This document shows, in pieces, positions 8,617 through 16,127 of a stretch of 64,000 nt of DNA. The number at the start of each line of letters is the position of its first letter. Position 1 is the first letter of the stretch. The stretch lies in contig CACOCY010000001.1 in the NCBI GenBank assembly GCA_902625725.1, positions 124,001-188,000 on the forward strand. Direction: 5' to 3'. This DNA is from an uncultured SAR116 cluster alpha proteobacterium. Its GTDB lineage: Bacteria > Pseudomonadota > Alphaproteobacteria > Puniceispirillales > Puniceispirillaceae. The position numbers were made by a program, and so were the translations under genes. A model generated the notes under the pieces. That model saw only the letters and a program-made list of their open reading frames with translations, searched no databases and was not told where the DNA came from.

Positions 8617-8643
8617 AAGAGAGGGGTTACCCTCTCTTTTTTT
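8617..8643 (+). terminator. Intrinsic terminator after the mini-gene
   Basis: A nine-pair stem (8617-8625 with 8630-8638; AAGAGAGGG against CCCTCTCTT) closes a GTTA loop and runs into five more T residues. The T-tract is on the plus strand only, so it ends the mini-gene transcript rather than the convergent lysR-type gene, whose stop codon overlaps its 3' end at 8642. Confidence 0.85.
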
Positions 8644-9559
8644 ATCTTGTGTCTTCTGGGAATGCGTTGTTCAGCCGTTGGACCAATTGGTCTTGAAATT
8701 TTGCGGCTGCAACGGGTAATACTCTACCTTTCAACTGCGCGATATGCAGTAATCCAGATTTACAGTCGCGCTGGTCTATTGGAACTGCTTTTAAGTGGCT
8801 GTAGATTCCATATTGACCAGTAAGGCTAATAGGTATTTGAAATCCTAATGCTTTTTCATGTATTAAGTAATTTGCCATCATGTCAAATGAATCCGCCTCA
8901 ATTATGGTTTGTAGTGGCGTTGCTTTCTGCACCTGACCAACATTTAATAAGGTTCTAATACCCTCATTTTCCCTTGGCATTAATATCGGCCAGGGAAGAC
9001 AATCTTGGAGTCTTAAAGTGTCTTTTTTGGCTAATGGATGCTCAGGTGACATAATAATTTGTACTATTTGAGTTACAGTAGCAACTATCTGAATTCCAGA
9101 TGGAAGAAGTGAATCAAAAACGATTGCTGTATCAGTATCATGATTGACGAGTGATTCTATTGCCAACTGAGAATTCTGTCTTAATACCTCAAATGTCACA
9201 CCCGGATGTTTGTCACGATATTTAGCAATTTCTTTCGGAAGAAAAGCGCTTATGGTTTGTGGACCGCTACTTATCCTAACATGTCCACGGCGTATGCCGG
9301 ATAAATCTGATATTTGTGATAATACACGATTTACATCTGACATTTGATTCCGAATATGTTGCACAAACAATTCACCAGCAGTATTTAGACGCACACCGGA
9401 CGGGTTACGCTCAAATAATGGGTGCCCAATTTCTTCTTCAATAGCCAATATACGGCGGTTCAATGCTGTAGACGTTATAGCAAGACGGTCGGCAGCTTTT
9501 CTTATAGACCCCTCCTTTGCAACAACGTCTATGTATTTAAGTGTAGTCAAGTAACGCAT
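8642..9559 (-). CDS. LysR family transcriptional regulator
   Basis: The 305-residue protein has an N-terminal winged helix-turn-helix (about residues 1-60; KEGSIRKAADRLAITSTALN then IEEEIGHPLFER), followed by a periplasmic-binding-like effector domain to the C-terminus. This is the standard LysR layout and length. The frame stays open 39 codons upstream, but the family alignment starts at MRYLTTLKYIDVV. I therefore place the start at ATG 9559, with AGGA about 12 bases before it. The longer start would also swallow the NtrC-like palindrome at 9619. It is divergent from glnK with a shared 243-base region and may regulate itself or glnK-amtB. Effector and targets are unknown. Confidence 0.88.
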   Translation of the reverse strand: MRYLTTLKYIDVVAKEGSIRKAADRLAITSTALNRRILAIEEEIGHPLFERNPSGVRLNTAGELFVQHIRNQMSDVNRVLSQISDLSGIRRGHVRISSGPQTISAFLPKEIAKYRDKHPGVTFEVLRQNSQLAIESLVNHDTDTAIVFDSLLPSGIQIVATVTQIVQIIMSPEHPLAKKDTLRLQDCLPWPILMPRENEGIRTLLNVGQVQKATPLQTIIEADSFDMMANYLIHEKALGFQIPISLTGQYGIYSHLKAVPIDQRDCKSGLLHIAQLKGRVLPVAAAKFQDQLVQRLNNAFPEDTR

Positions 9560-9618
9560 GTAATCATTAATCCTGTTATTTGTAACCTCTAATAAATCAT
9601 TTATCGCGATGCAAAAAA

Positions 9619-9635
9619 TGCACCGCGTTAATGCA
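9619..9635. promoter_or_regulatory. NtrC-like binding site upstream of glnK-amtB
   Basis: TGCACC, five bases, then AATGCA form a 17-base site close to the enterobacterial NtrC consensus (TGCACC-N5-GGTGCA), with two mismatches in the right half. An overlapping TGCA-N5-TGCA lies directly to its left (9610-9622). The site is about 170-185 bases upstream of the glnK start, a normal enhancer distance, and between the divergent LysR gene and glnK. This is a consensus match by eye; no ntrC gene is in the window. Confidence 0.45.
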
Positions 9636-9713
9636 AACTTAGCAGAATGCGATACGAAATCAATTTGGTAGTTCAAATCTGTGAAAATATTAAAAACAGA
9701 TTTATAGATGGGC

Positions 9714-9743
9714 TTGCCGATTTATATTTTTATTTTGGATAAT
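9714..9743 (+). promoter_or_regulatory. Predicted promoter of glnK-amtB
   Basis: TTGCCG (9714-9719), an 18-base AT-rich spacer and GATAAT (9738-9743) fit a sigma-70-type promoter, with a start near 9750 and a leader of about 53 bases. I searched for a sigma-54 GG-N10-GC element in the same region and did not see a good one. Confidence 0.4.
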
Positions 9744-9802
9744 AATATCTAACGCCTGTTTTTCATATTCTCACAAAAACATCAGTAAAATGAGGATATG
9801 AT

Positions 9803-10141
9803 ATGAAATACATCATTGCAATAATTCAACCTAGTAAGTTGGAAGCTGTGCATGAAGCTCTGAAAAACATTGACATTACAGGGATGACTGTAAGCGAAGT
9901 CCAAGGATACGGGCGTCAAATGGGTAAAAGCGAAATTTACCGGGGTGCAGAATATACGGTTAATTTTATACCAAAGACTAAAATAGAAATTGCAGTCGAC
10001 AAAACTGCAGAAGAGGCTGTGGTAAATGCAATAAAATCAACGTCGGAGACTGGTAAAATTGGAGACGGTAAAATTTTCGTTTTAGATTTGCAAGAGGCTT
10101 TGCGTATTCGTACGGGCGAGACCGGAAGCAGTGCTCTGTAA
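9803..10141 (+). CDS. glnK: Nitrogen regulatory protein P-II (GlnK/GlnB)
   Basis: The 112-residue PII signalling protein senses ATP/ADP and 2-oxoglutarate and, when not modified, binds and blocks its partner AmtB. Tyr51 in the T-loop (YRGAEYTVNF) is the uridylylation site. The B-loop region is TGKIGDGKIFV and the C-terminal signature is RIRTGETGSSAL. Length and motifs are full. The start ATG follows GAGGATATGAT. It is 42 bases upstream of amtB in the usual glnK-amtB operon, which argues for GlnK rather than GlnB. GlnE, another target of PII signalling, lies about 5 kb downstream of amtB. Confidence 0.95.
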   Translation: MKYIIAIIQPSKLEAVHEALKNIDITGMTVSEVQGYGRQMGKSEIYRGAEYTVNFIPKTKIEIAVDKTAEEAVVNAIKSTSETGKIGDGKIFVLDLQEALRIRTGETGSSAL

Positions 10142-10183
10142 CTAATTTTAACCGTTTAATTTATCATTATTTAGGAGATTACT

Positions 10184-11479
10184 ATGATAAAAAATTTAAG
10201 ATGGCAAAATTTAGCCATTATAGTCGGGTCCTTACCATTAGCATTGGCAGTACCCTCGGTAGCCATGGCCGCCCCAGATGCGGAAACTGCTTACATATTT
10301 AATACTTTTTCCTTTCTGATACATGGGTTTATGGTTGCATTAATGGCGGCCGGTTTTTGTATGCTCGAAGGAGGGCTCGTGAGGGCAAAAAATGCAACCG
10401 TGCAATGTACAAAAAACATATCGCTGTACGCTATAGCTGGATTAATGTATGCGATTGTCGGATATAATTTGATGTACATGGATGTGAATGGATTTATTGG
10501 ATCACTGTCTTTTTGGAATCCATCAGAGCCTTCCGTCGATGATGGCTATTCCTCGGGGTCAGATTGGTTCTTTCAAATGGTGTTTGTAGCAACGGCAGCT
10601 TCTATAGTTTCTGGTGCGGTGGCAGAACGTGTAAAGCTCACATCATTTCTAGTTTTCGTGGTAGTTTTAACAGCTTTTATATATCCAATTCAGGGAAGTT
10701 GGTCATGGGGTGGAGGTTACCTTTCTGAAGCTGGATTTTTAGACTTTGCCGGTTCCACGATTGTTCATTCTGTTGGTGGTTGGGCAGCTTTGACTGGATG
10801 TATTATAATAGGAGCCCGGTCTGGAAAATATGCGGAAGATGGCAAAGTTAAACCCATGCCAGGCTCTAATCTTCCATTAGCAACCCTTGGGACATTTTTA
10901 TTATGGTTTGGTTGGTTTGGATTTAATGGGGGTTCCCAATTAGCTATGGGATCAGCGGCTGATGTTGATGCGATCAGCAATATCTACATAAATACTAATT
11001 TGGCAGCGGCAGCGGGCGTAGTTGTAGCTCTTGTTGGAACAAGCATTTTGTACGGAAAAGTAGATTTGACTATGGCTCTGAATGGAGCACTTGGCGGTTT
11101 AGTGGCGATTACGGCTGAGCCTCTGGCACCGTCCCCAATTCTGGCTATATTTATTGGTGGAGTTGGAAGTGCTTTAGTCATATTAACCGTCCCATTATTA
11201 GATAAATTCAAAATTGATGATGTTGTTGGAGCAATCCCAGTTCACCTAGTTGCTGGTATTTGGGGTACAATAGCAGTCGTCTTATCTAACTCAGACGCAA
11301 CACTTGGCGCACAGCTTTATGGAATAATTGCCATTGGCGTATTCACTATCGTAACATCAGCGGTCGCATGGTATGTAATAAAAATGTTAATGGGCGTAAG
11401 AACAGATGAACAATCTGAACTAGATGGATTAGATAAATCTGAGAATGGTTTGGAAGCCTATCCTGAGTTTACAAATTAA
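10184..11479 (+). CDS. amtB: Ammonium transporter AmtB
   Basis: This 431-residue Amt/Rh family channel for ammonium uptake sits in the inner membrane as a trimer. An N-terminal cleavable-looking signal (AIIVGSLPLALAVPSVAMAA, about residues 11-30) precedes 11 membrane segments. The twin pore histidines are seen in STIVHSVGGWAA and AIPVHLVAGIWG, and the phenylalanine-gate region in WFFQMVFVATAASIVSGAVAERVK. The cytoplasmic C-terminal tail carries acidic residues and the PII-interaction region (VRTDEQSELDGLD). The start follows TAGGAGATTACT. It is co-transcribed with glnK and ends in an intrinsic terminator at 11500. Likely induced by nitrogen limitation, given the NtrC-like site upstream. Confidence 0.95.
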   Translation: MIKNLRWQNLAIIVGSLPLALAVPSVAMAAPDAETAYIFNTFSFLIHGFMVALMAAGFCMLEGGLVRAKNATVQCTKNISLYAIAGLMYAIVGYNLMYMDVNGFIGSLSFWNPSEPSVDDGYSSGSDWFFQMVFVATAASIVSGAVAERVKLTSFLVFVVVLTAFIYPIQGSWSWGGGYLSEAGFLDFAGSTIVHSVGGWAALTGCIIIGARSGKYAEDGKVKPMPGSNLPLATLGTFLLWFGWFGFNGGSQLAMGSAADVDAISNIYINTNLAAAAGVVVALVGTSILYGKVDLTMALNGALGGLVAITAEPLAPSPILAIFIGGVGSALVILTVPLLDKFKIDDVVGAIPVHLVAGIWGTIAVVLSNSDATLGAQLYGIIAIGVFTIVTSAVAWYVIKMLMGVRTDEQSELDGLDKSENGLEAYPEFTN

Positions 11480-11499
11480 TTGTAGAAAAAATAACTAAG

Positions 11500-11533
11500 A
11501 AACGGCTCCCACTATGAGGGGCCGTTTTTTTTG
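11500..11533 (+). terminator. Intrinsic terminator of glnK-amtB
   Basis: AAACGGCTCCC and GGGGCCGTTT form a GC-rich stem, with one G-T pair, around a short ACTATGA loop, and a run of eight T residues follows. It lies 20 bases after the amtB stop codon. Confidence 0.9.
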
Positions 11534-11667
11534 TTTTGGATTGGACTATGTTAGTTAGTATATTGGGTAAAGGTATATGATTACTTTTTTTGTGTATGAT
11601 TTTTAGATAAGTTAATAATTTACTCAAAAATAACTGCAGCTGAAAATAATAAAAGTGAAAAAGTAGC

Positions 11668-12717
11668 ATGAGAACTCGATTTTCTGATTTTAGAAGTGAT
11701 ACTGTAACAAGTCCTTGCTTGGGAATGCGCCATGCGATGTATGAAGCTAATGTAGGTGACGATGATTATAGCGATGACCCTACTGTTAAAAAACTTGAAG
11801 AAAAAGTTGCCTCTCTTTTTGATAAACCATCCGCACTCTTTTTACCCTCTGGTACTCAATCTAATCTAATTGCAATTTTAACACATTGTCAAAGAGGTGA
11901 AGAGGTTATTACTGGCAAAGAATACCACGTCTATGCTTGGGAAGCCGGAGGAGCAAGCTCGCTGGGTGGCGTTATCGTTAATCCACTGATAACAGATGAA
12001 ACGGGTGCACTGAATTTAGATGATTTAAAAATATCAATAAAAAAAGGTAATGGTCATGAGCCTTCTACTAGGCTTTTATCAATGGAAAATACCTTTGGTG
12101 GGATAGTACAACCATATGAAAAACTAGAGAGTGTTGTGCAATTAGCACGAGCTCAAAATCTATCAACTCATCTTGATGGCGCTAGGCTAGCTAACGCCGT
12201 CGTCAAGTCAGGTAATAGTTTTAATTCGTACGGTAGGCTCTTCGATACTATTTCCATATGTTTGTCGAAGGGTTTGGGCGCACCAGTTGGATCTGTTTTG
12301 GTAGGTGCTCCAAATTTTATTGAAAGAGCACGTAGGCTCCGTAAACAACTTGGTGGAGGTATGCGTCAGTCCGGTATTCTTGCTGCAGCTGGTATATATG
12401 CAATTGAGAACAATTTGAATAGACTTAGTTTTGATCATGAAAATGCTTTTTTTCTAGCAAAAAATCTTTCACAAGTTTCTATGTTCAGAGTTCCATTAAA
12501 CATTGTGCATACAAACATCGTTTTTGCTGACATAGAACCTGAAAATGCTCAAGCAATGTATAATCATTTAACAAATGACAAAATAAAGGTGAATTACCCA
12601 GAGCCAAAAAGAATCAATGGAAAAATCTGGTCAAGATTTCGCTTTGTTGTTCACTTGGATATAAATCAAGAGGATATAAATAAACTTATTGAAAGTAGTA
12701 ACAATTTTCGCAAGTGA
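11668..12717 (+). CDS. ltaE: Low-specificity L-threonine aldolase
   Basis: This 349-residue PLP enzyme of fold type I cleaves threonine or allo-threonine to glycine and acetaldehyde. Family signatures are the N-terminal DFRSDTVTSPCLGMRHAM, the following GDDDYSDDPTV, LPSGTQSNLIA, the aspartate-containing HLDGARLANAVV and the PLP lysine in SICLSKGLGAPVGSVL (about Lys201). Length is normal. The start ATG has only a weak A-rich ribosome site. I looked for a glycine riboswitch in the 134-base leader and did not see one. mgtE follows 38 bases later in the same direction, so the two may share a transcript. Confidence 0.92.
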   Translation: MRTRFSDFRSDTVTSPCLGMRHAMYEANVGDDDYSDDPTVKKLEEKVASLFDKPSALFLPSGTQSNLIAILTHCQRGEEVITGKEYHVYAWEAGGASSLGGVIVNPLITDETGALNLDDLKISIKKGNGHEPSTRLLSMENTFGGIVQPYEKLESVVQLARAQNLSTHLDGARLANAVVKSGNSFNSYGRLFDTISICLSKGLGAPVGSVLVGAPNFIERARRLRKQLGGGMRQSGILAAAGIYAIENNLNRLSFDHENAFFLAKNLSQVSMFRVPLNIVHTNIVFADIEPENAQAMYNHLTNDKIKVNYPEPKRINGKIWSRFRFVVHLDINQEDINKLIESSNNFRK

Positions 12718-12755
12718 ATAGATACAAAAATTTTGTATCATAGAGAATTTTTCCA

Positions 12756-14126
12756 ATGGCAAATGAAACTCAACAACTTGTTTCTGATTTTGGCTTAACA
12801 CCCAAAGTTGAGGACGCAATTTTAACTGCATTAAAAGAGCAAAATACCGCAAAAATTGTTTCTCTAATTGCACCGATGCATCCATCGGACCAAGCGGAAA
12901 TATTCAATAGGTCATCTGGGGACCAATGTGAGGGGCTTCTGAAGCTGATTGGAGAGAAGTTAGACCCAGAAGTCATTACTTTTCTGGATGAAAAAGCTCG
13001 AAAACTAGCTTTTGAAGCATTGGGTTCAGATATTTATGCGCGCTTTCTCCCTTCACTTGACTCAGACGATATGGCAAATATTGCTGCTGAATTAAAACCA
13101 GATGATTTAGAGTCCACACTTGAAGCTATGCCTCTTGAAAACAGAGTGGAGGTAAAACAAGCACTTTCATATCCAGATGAGACAGCGGGCAGAATGATGC
13201 AGCGCGAAAAAATTGTGGTTCCTTCTTTTTGGGACGTTGAAAAAACGATTCAATATATACGTTCTCTAAGTTTTAACAAGGAAGATTTCTATAGTGTTAT
13301 TATCACTGATTCTAATTATCATCCAATTGGTGAAGTTAGATTTGATAAGCTAGTGCGTGCTAACTCAAATAAAAAAATATCTGAAATTATGGAAGTGGAT
13401 ATGCATCTTATACCAGCGATGTTGGACCAAGAAGATGTCGCAAATTTATTTAGAAGATATGCCATGGTATCAGCTTGTGTTGTAGATGAGGATGGAATGC
13501 TTCTTGGCATCATTACGATTGACGATGTTGTTCATGTTATCGATGAAGAGGCAGAAGAAGATTTAATGGCGCTGGTAGGTGTTTCAGATTTAAGTTTGAG
13601 GTCCTCAATTCTACAAATTTTAAGAGGCCGCTCTAGATGGTTGCTTGCCAATCTTGGCACAGCCATAATAGCCTCTTTGGTAATTGGTATTTTTGATGAA
13701 ACTCTTAATCAGCTTATTGCTTTGGCGATATTAATGCCTATTGTTGCTTCTATGGGGGGGAATGCAGGAACGCAAACTGTTACTGTTGCAGTTAGAGCTA
13801 TTGCGCTCGACGGATTAACCTCAAAGCTTGTTTTTCGGTTTGCCCTTAAAGAGGTCATTGTTGGCTTTTTGAATGGTATTATTTTTGCAATACTATCCGC
13901 GATAATTGTTATTTTTTGGTTTTCAGATTTTTACATAGCAGGGTTGATTGCTGTTGCTATGATAATAAATTTGTCTGTTGCTGCTCTATCTGGTGTTTTA
14001 ATACCTTATGGTTTACATAAGATAGGTGTGGATCCCGCTATCTCTTCAACCGTTTTTTTAACTACTCTTACAGACATTGTTGGTTTTTTTGTATTTTTAG
14101 GGCTTGCAGCATGGTTTTTGATATAG
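12756..14126 (+). CDS. mgtE: Magnesium transporter MgtE
   Basis: The 456-residue protein has the full MgtE architecture. The N-terminal superhelical domain (about residues 20-135, including MHPSDQAEIFNR and LESTLEAMPLENRVEVKQALSYP) is followed by tandem CBS domains (about 140-260) and five membrane segments (about 290-456). The pore signature ILMPIVASMGGNAGTQT precedes VRAIAL. It is a Mg2+-gated channel that closes at high internal Mg2+ through the N and CBS domains. The start ATG lacks a clear Shine-Dalgarno sequence. It sits 38 bases after ltaE and 37 bases before the DUF1489 gene in the same direction. Confidence 0.93.
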   Translation: MANETQQLVSDFGLTPKVEDAILTALKEQNTAKIVSLIAPMHPSDQAEIFNRSSGDQCEGLLKLIGEKLDPEVITFLDEKARKLAFEALGSDIYARFLPSLDSDDMANIAAELKPDDLESTLEAMPLENRVEVKQALSYPDETAGRMMQREKIVVPSFWDVEKTIQYIRSLSFNKEDFYSVIITDSNYHPIGEVRFDKLVRANSNKKISEIMEVDMHLIPAMLDQEDVANLFRRYAMVSACVVDEDGMLLGIITIDDVVHVIDEEAEEDLMALVGVSDLSLRSSILQILRGRSRWLLANLGTAIIASLVIGIFDETLNQLIALAILMPIVASMGGNAGTQTVTVAVRAIALDGLTSKLVFRFALKEVIVGFLNGIIFAILSAIIVIFWFSDFYIAGLIAVAMIINLSVAALSGVLIPYGLHKIGVDPAISSTVFLTTLTDIVGFFVFLGLAAWFLI

Positions 14127-14163
14127 CAAAACTGCGTTTTAAAATGATTTTCTGGTATATGAG

Positions 14164-14583
14164 ATGACTGTCCACCTCAAAAAATTATCAGTAGGAACTG
14201 ATACATTAGAATCTCTAGTTTATAGACAGAAAGAGGCTGTAGACGCTGGCAGAAAATTGCTACATTCAACAAGAAACTGGCCGAGGCGAAAAGAAGAGTT
14301 GCTTGATGGTGGAAGTTTATATTGGATAATCAAAGGCCAGATGGTAGCGAGGCAAGCTATAAAGGAATTTATCGAGGTTTCGCAGCCTGACTCAAAGCCA
14401 AAATGTGGAATAGTACTTGTGCCTGGACTGGTTCCAGTCTGGCCAAGGAAAGTAAGAATATTTCAAGGGTGGCGATATTTGGAGGATGTGGATATACCTG
14501 CTGATATGCCATTTAGTAGGACAGACGAAACACCAATGCCCGTATCACTAGCTAAAGAGCTACGTGATTTAGGTCTGTTATGA
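14164..14583 (+). CDS. DUF1489 family protein
   Basis: The 139-residue protein matches DUF1489 (PF07370), a family found almost only in Alphaproteobacteria and without known function. Conserved segments are the N-terminal MTVHLKKLSVGTDTLESL, ELLDGGSLYWIIKGQMVARQ (about 45-64), GIVLVPGLVPVWPR and FQGWRYLEDVDIPAD near the C-terminus. It is soluble, without signal peptide. It is 37 bases after mgtE in the same direction and convergent with the MFS gene downstream. Confidence 0.88.
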   Translation: MTVHLKKLSVGTDTLESLVYRQKEAVDAGRKLLHSTRNWPRRKEELLDGGSLYWIIKGQMVARQAIKEFIEVSQPDSKPKCGIVLVPGLVPVWPRKVRIFQGWRYLEDVDIPADMPFSRTDETPMPVSLAKELRDLGLL

Positions 14584-14614
14584 AATAGTAGATAAAAAAA
14601 GCGTTTAATTTTTG

Positions 14615-15916
14615 TTAGTTCGTTTCTTTTAGAAAATAAGGATTGCGTTCAAGCGAGTTTTCTTCTGAAATTGTTTTCTTGTTGTTTTCAATCCATTCTG
14701 TCTCTGGGTTAAGAGATGCAGCGGTTGCTGTTGCAGTTTCTGGTAATAGGATCAGTGGTCCTTGAGCTTCAGCTGGAATTGATGGTCTCGTCATCATTCG
14801 ATACAAAATAAAAATGGCTAAACCAAAATGAATACTTCCTATTAAACTAAAATAAGACCAATCTCCAATTAGGTCCATTGATGCTGCTACCATTGGGGCA
14901 CCAATCACTGCGCCAACACCATTTACCATTAACAAAGAAGAGGAGGTGCTAACCATTTGTGATGGTGTTAAATAGTCATTTGCGTGCGCAATAAAGAGCG
15001 AGTAAAGCGTTAACGATGTGCCGCCGTATAAAGCCGTAAATAAAAGTAGTAATTCAAAATTATCCTTGCCTAGTATATTAAGTATCAATGCAAATAGTGC
15101 AGCACTTGAACATGTTCCCAAAATAACAAGACGTCTGTCTAATCTGTCTGATATACGTCCAATCGGATATTGAAGGCAGAATACTCCGATGGTAACACTT
15201 GCCATAAATAATGATGTTTGCCCGGTTGTTAAACCAATATTTTTTGCGTAAATCGTCCCAACTCCCAATAACATTGCAACGACAATTCCAGTTACGAGTA
15301 ATCCTATTAATGCTAAAGGAGAGATTTGAATTAATCTCCGGAAAGAAACCATCTCCGGCGCTTCAAAATCTGGAGCTTTGGAAGCTGTTATCAAAACAGG
15401 CACTACCGCTAACGAGACTAATATAGATGCTAAAAGGAAAAGATTTAGAGAAACGCCATCATCAAATCCGCTTATTAGTTGTCCGGCTCCAAGACCAGCC
15501 ATGGTAATGATCATGTATACAGACAAGATTCTTCCTCTAGTCTCATTTGTCGCTCTTTCGTTCAACCAACTCTCTACAACTATAAACATCCCTGCATAAC
15601 AAAATCCTGTAATCATGCGCAAAATTCCCCAGGAAAACGGGTCAATAAATAGTAAATGTAATAAAACACTCGCAGATGCAATAGATGCAAGAGCCCCGAA
15701 AGTTCTGATGTGTCCTACCTTTGAGAGTATTTTTGGTACTATAATAGAGCCAAATAAAAATCCAAGAAAATATCCACCCATCATGATACCTGTAATCAGG
15801 TTACTGTTCCCAGCAGCGGAGGCACGCAAACCTAGAAGAACAACTTGAATTCCGTTCCCAATCATAATTAATGTCAGGCCTAAAAAAAGAGGCCATGTAG
15901 ATAAAAGAGAGTACAC
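14615..15916 (-). CDS. MFS transporter, YcaD-like
   Basis: The 433-residue, 12-segment major facilitator protein resembles the YcaD/YfkF group (Pfam MFS_1) of putative efflux or uptake permeases. It shows the loop motif PKILSKVGHIRTFGALA between TM2 and TM3, ESWLNERATNETRGRILSVYM (a YcaD-type signature near residue 120) and, in the second half, PIGRISDRLDRRLVI. The final 40 residues form a polar cytoplasmic tail. It starts at GTG 15916. The substrate is unknown. It faces DUF1489 tail to tail, and the 211-base gap upstream separates it from glnE, which reads in the same direction. Confidence 0.8.
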   Translation of the reverse strand: MYSLLSTWPLFLGLTLIMIGNGIQVVLLGLRASAAGNSNLITGIMMGGYFLGFLFGSIIVPKILSKVGHIRTFGALASIASASVLLHLLFIDPFSWGILRMITGFCYAGMFIVVESWLNERATNETRGRILSVYMIITMAGLGAGQLISGFDDGVSLNLFLLASILVSLAVVPVLITASKAPDFEAPEMVSFRRLIQISPLALIGLLVTGIVVAMLLGVGTIYAKNIGLTTGQTSLFMASVTIGVFCLQYPIGRISDRLDRRLVILGTCSSAALFALILNILGKDNFELLLLFTALYGGTSLTLYSLFIAHANDYLTPSQMVSTSSSLLMVNGVGAVIGAPMVAASMDLIGDWSYFSLIGSIHFGLAIFILYRMMTRPSIPAEAQGPLILLPETATATAASLNPETEWIENNKKTISEENSLERNPYFLKETN

Positions 15917-16127
15917 GATAGAATTCTTCTTTATTTCTGTTGTAAGTGAGAGTGTAAAAAGCTGTTAAGCACTAAGTTTTAGATTAGTAAAATTCGGATT
16001 AGTTGTTACAGCGCTTTAAATGTTTCCACTCTCTTATAAGCGCCATTATTTTGTCGTTTGTCAGATATTTTCCTAATCATTGACTAGGGCGTGATGGGCA
16101 GAGACACAAAGATGATTTAAATGAGAG

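Noticed and set aside
8531-8719. Plus-strand ORF overlapping the mini-gene and the LysR 3' end
   Set aside because: It runs through the intrinsic terminator hairpin and is a shadow of the LysR gene; the 28-codon ORF in another frame has the strong ribosome site.
9640-9802. Sigma-54 promoter for glnK
   Set aside because: No GG-N10-GC pair with the usual flanks was seen.
10291-11211. Minus-strand ORFs over amtB
   Set aside because: Antisense shadows of a well-conserved gene.
11534-11667. Glycine riboswitch upstream of the threonine aldolase gene
   Set aside because: The leader is AT-rich without the conserved aptamer segments or stems.
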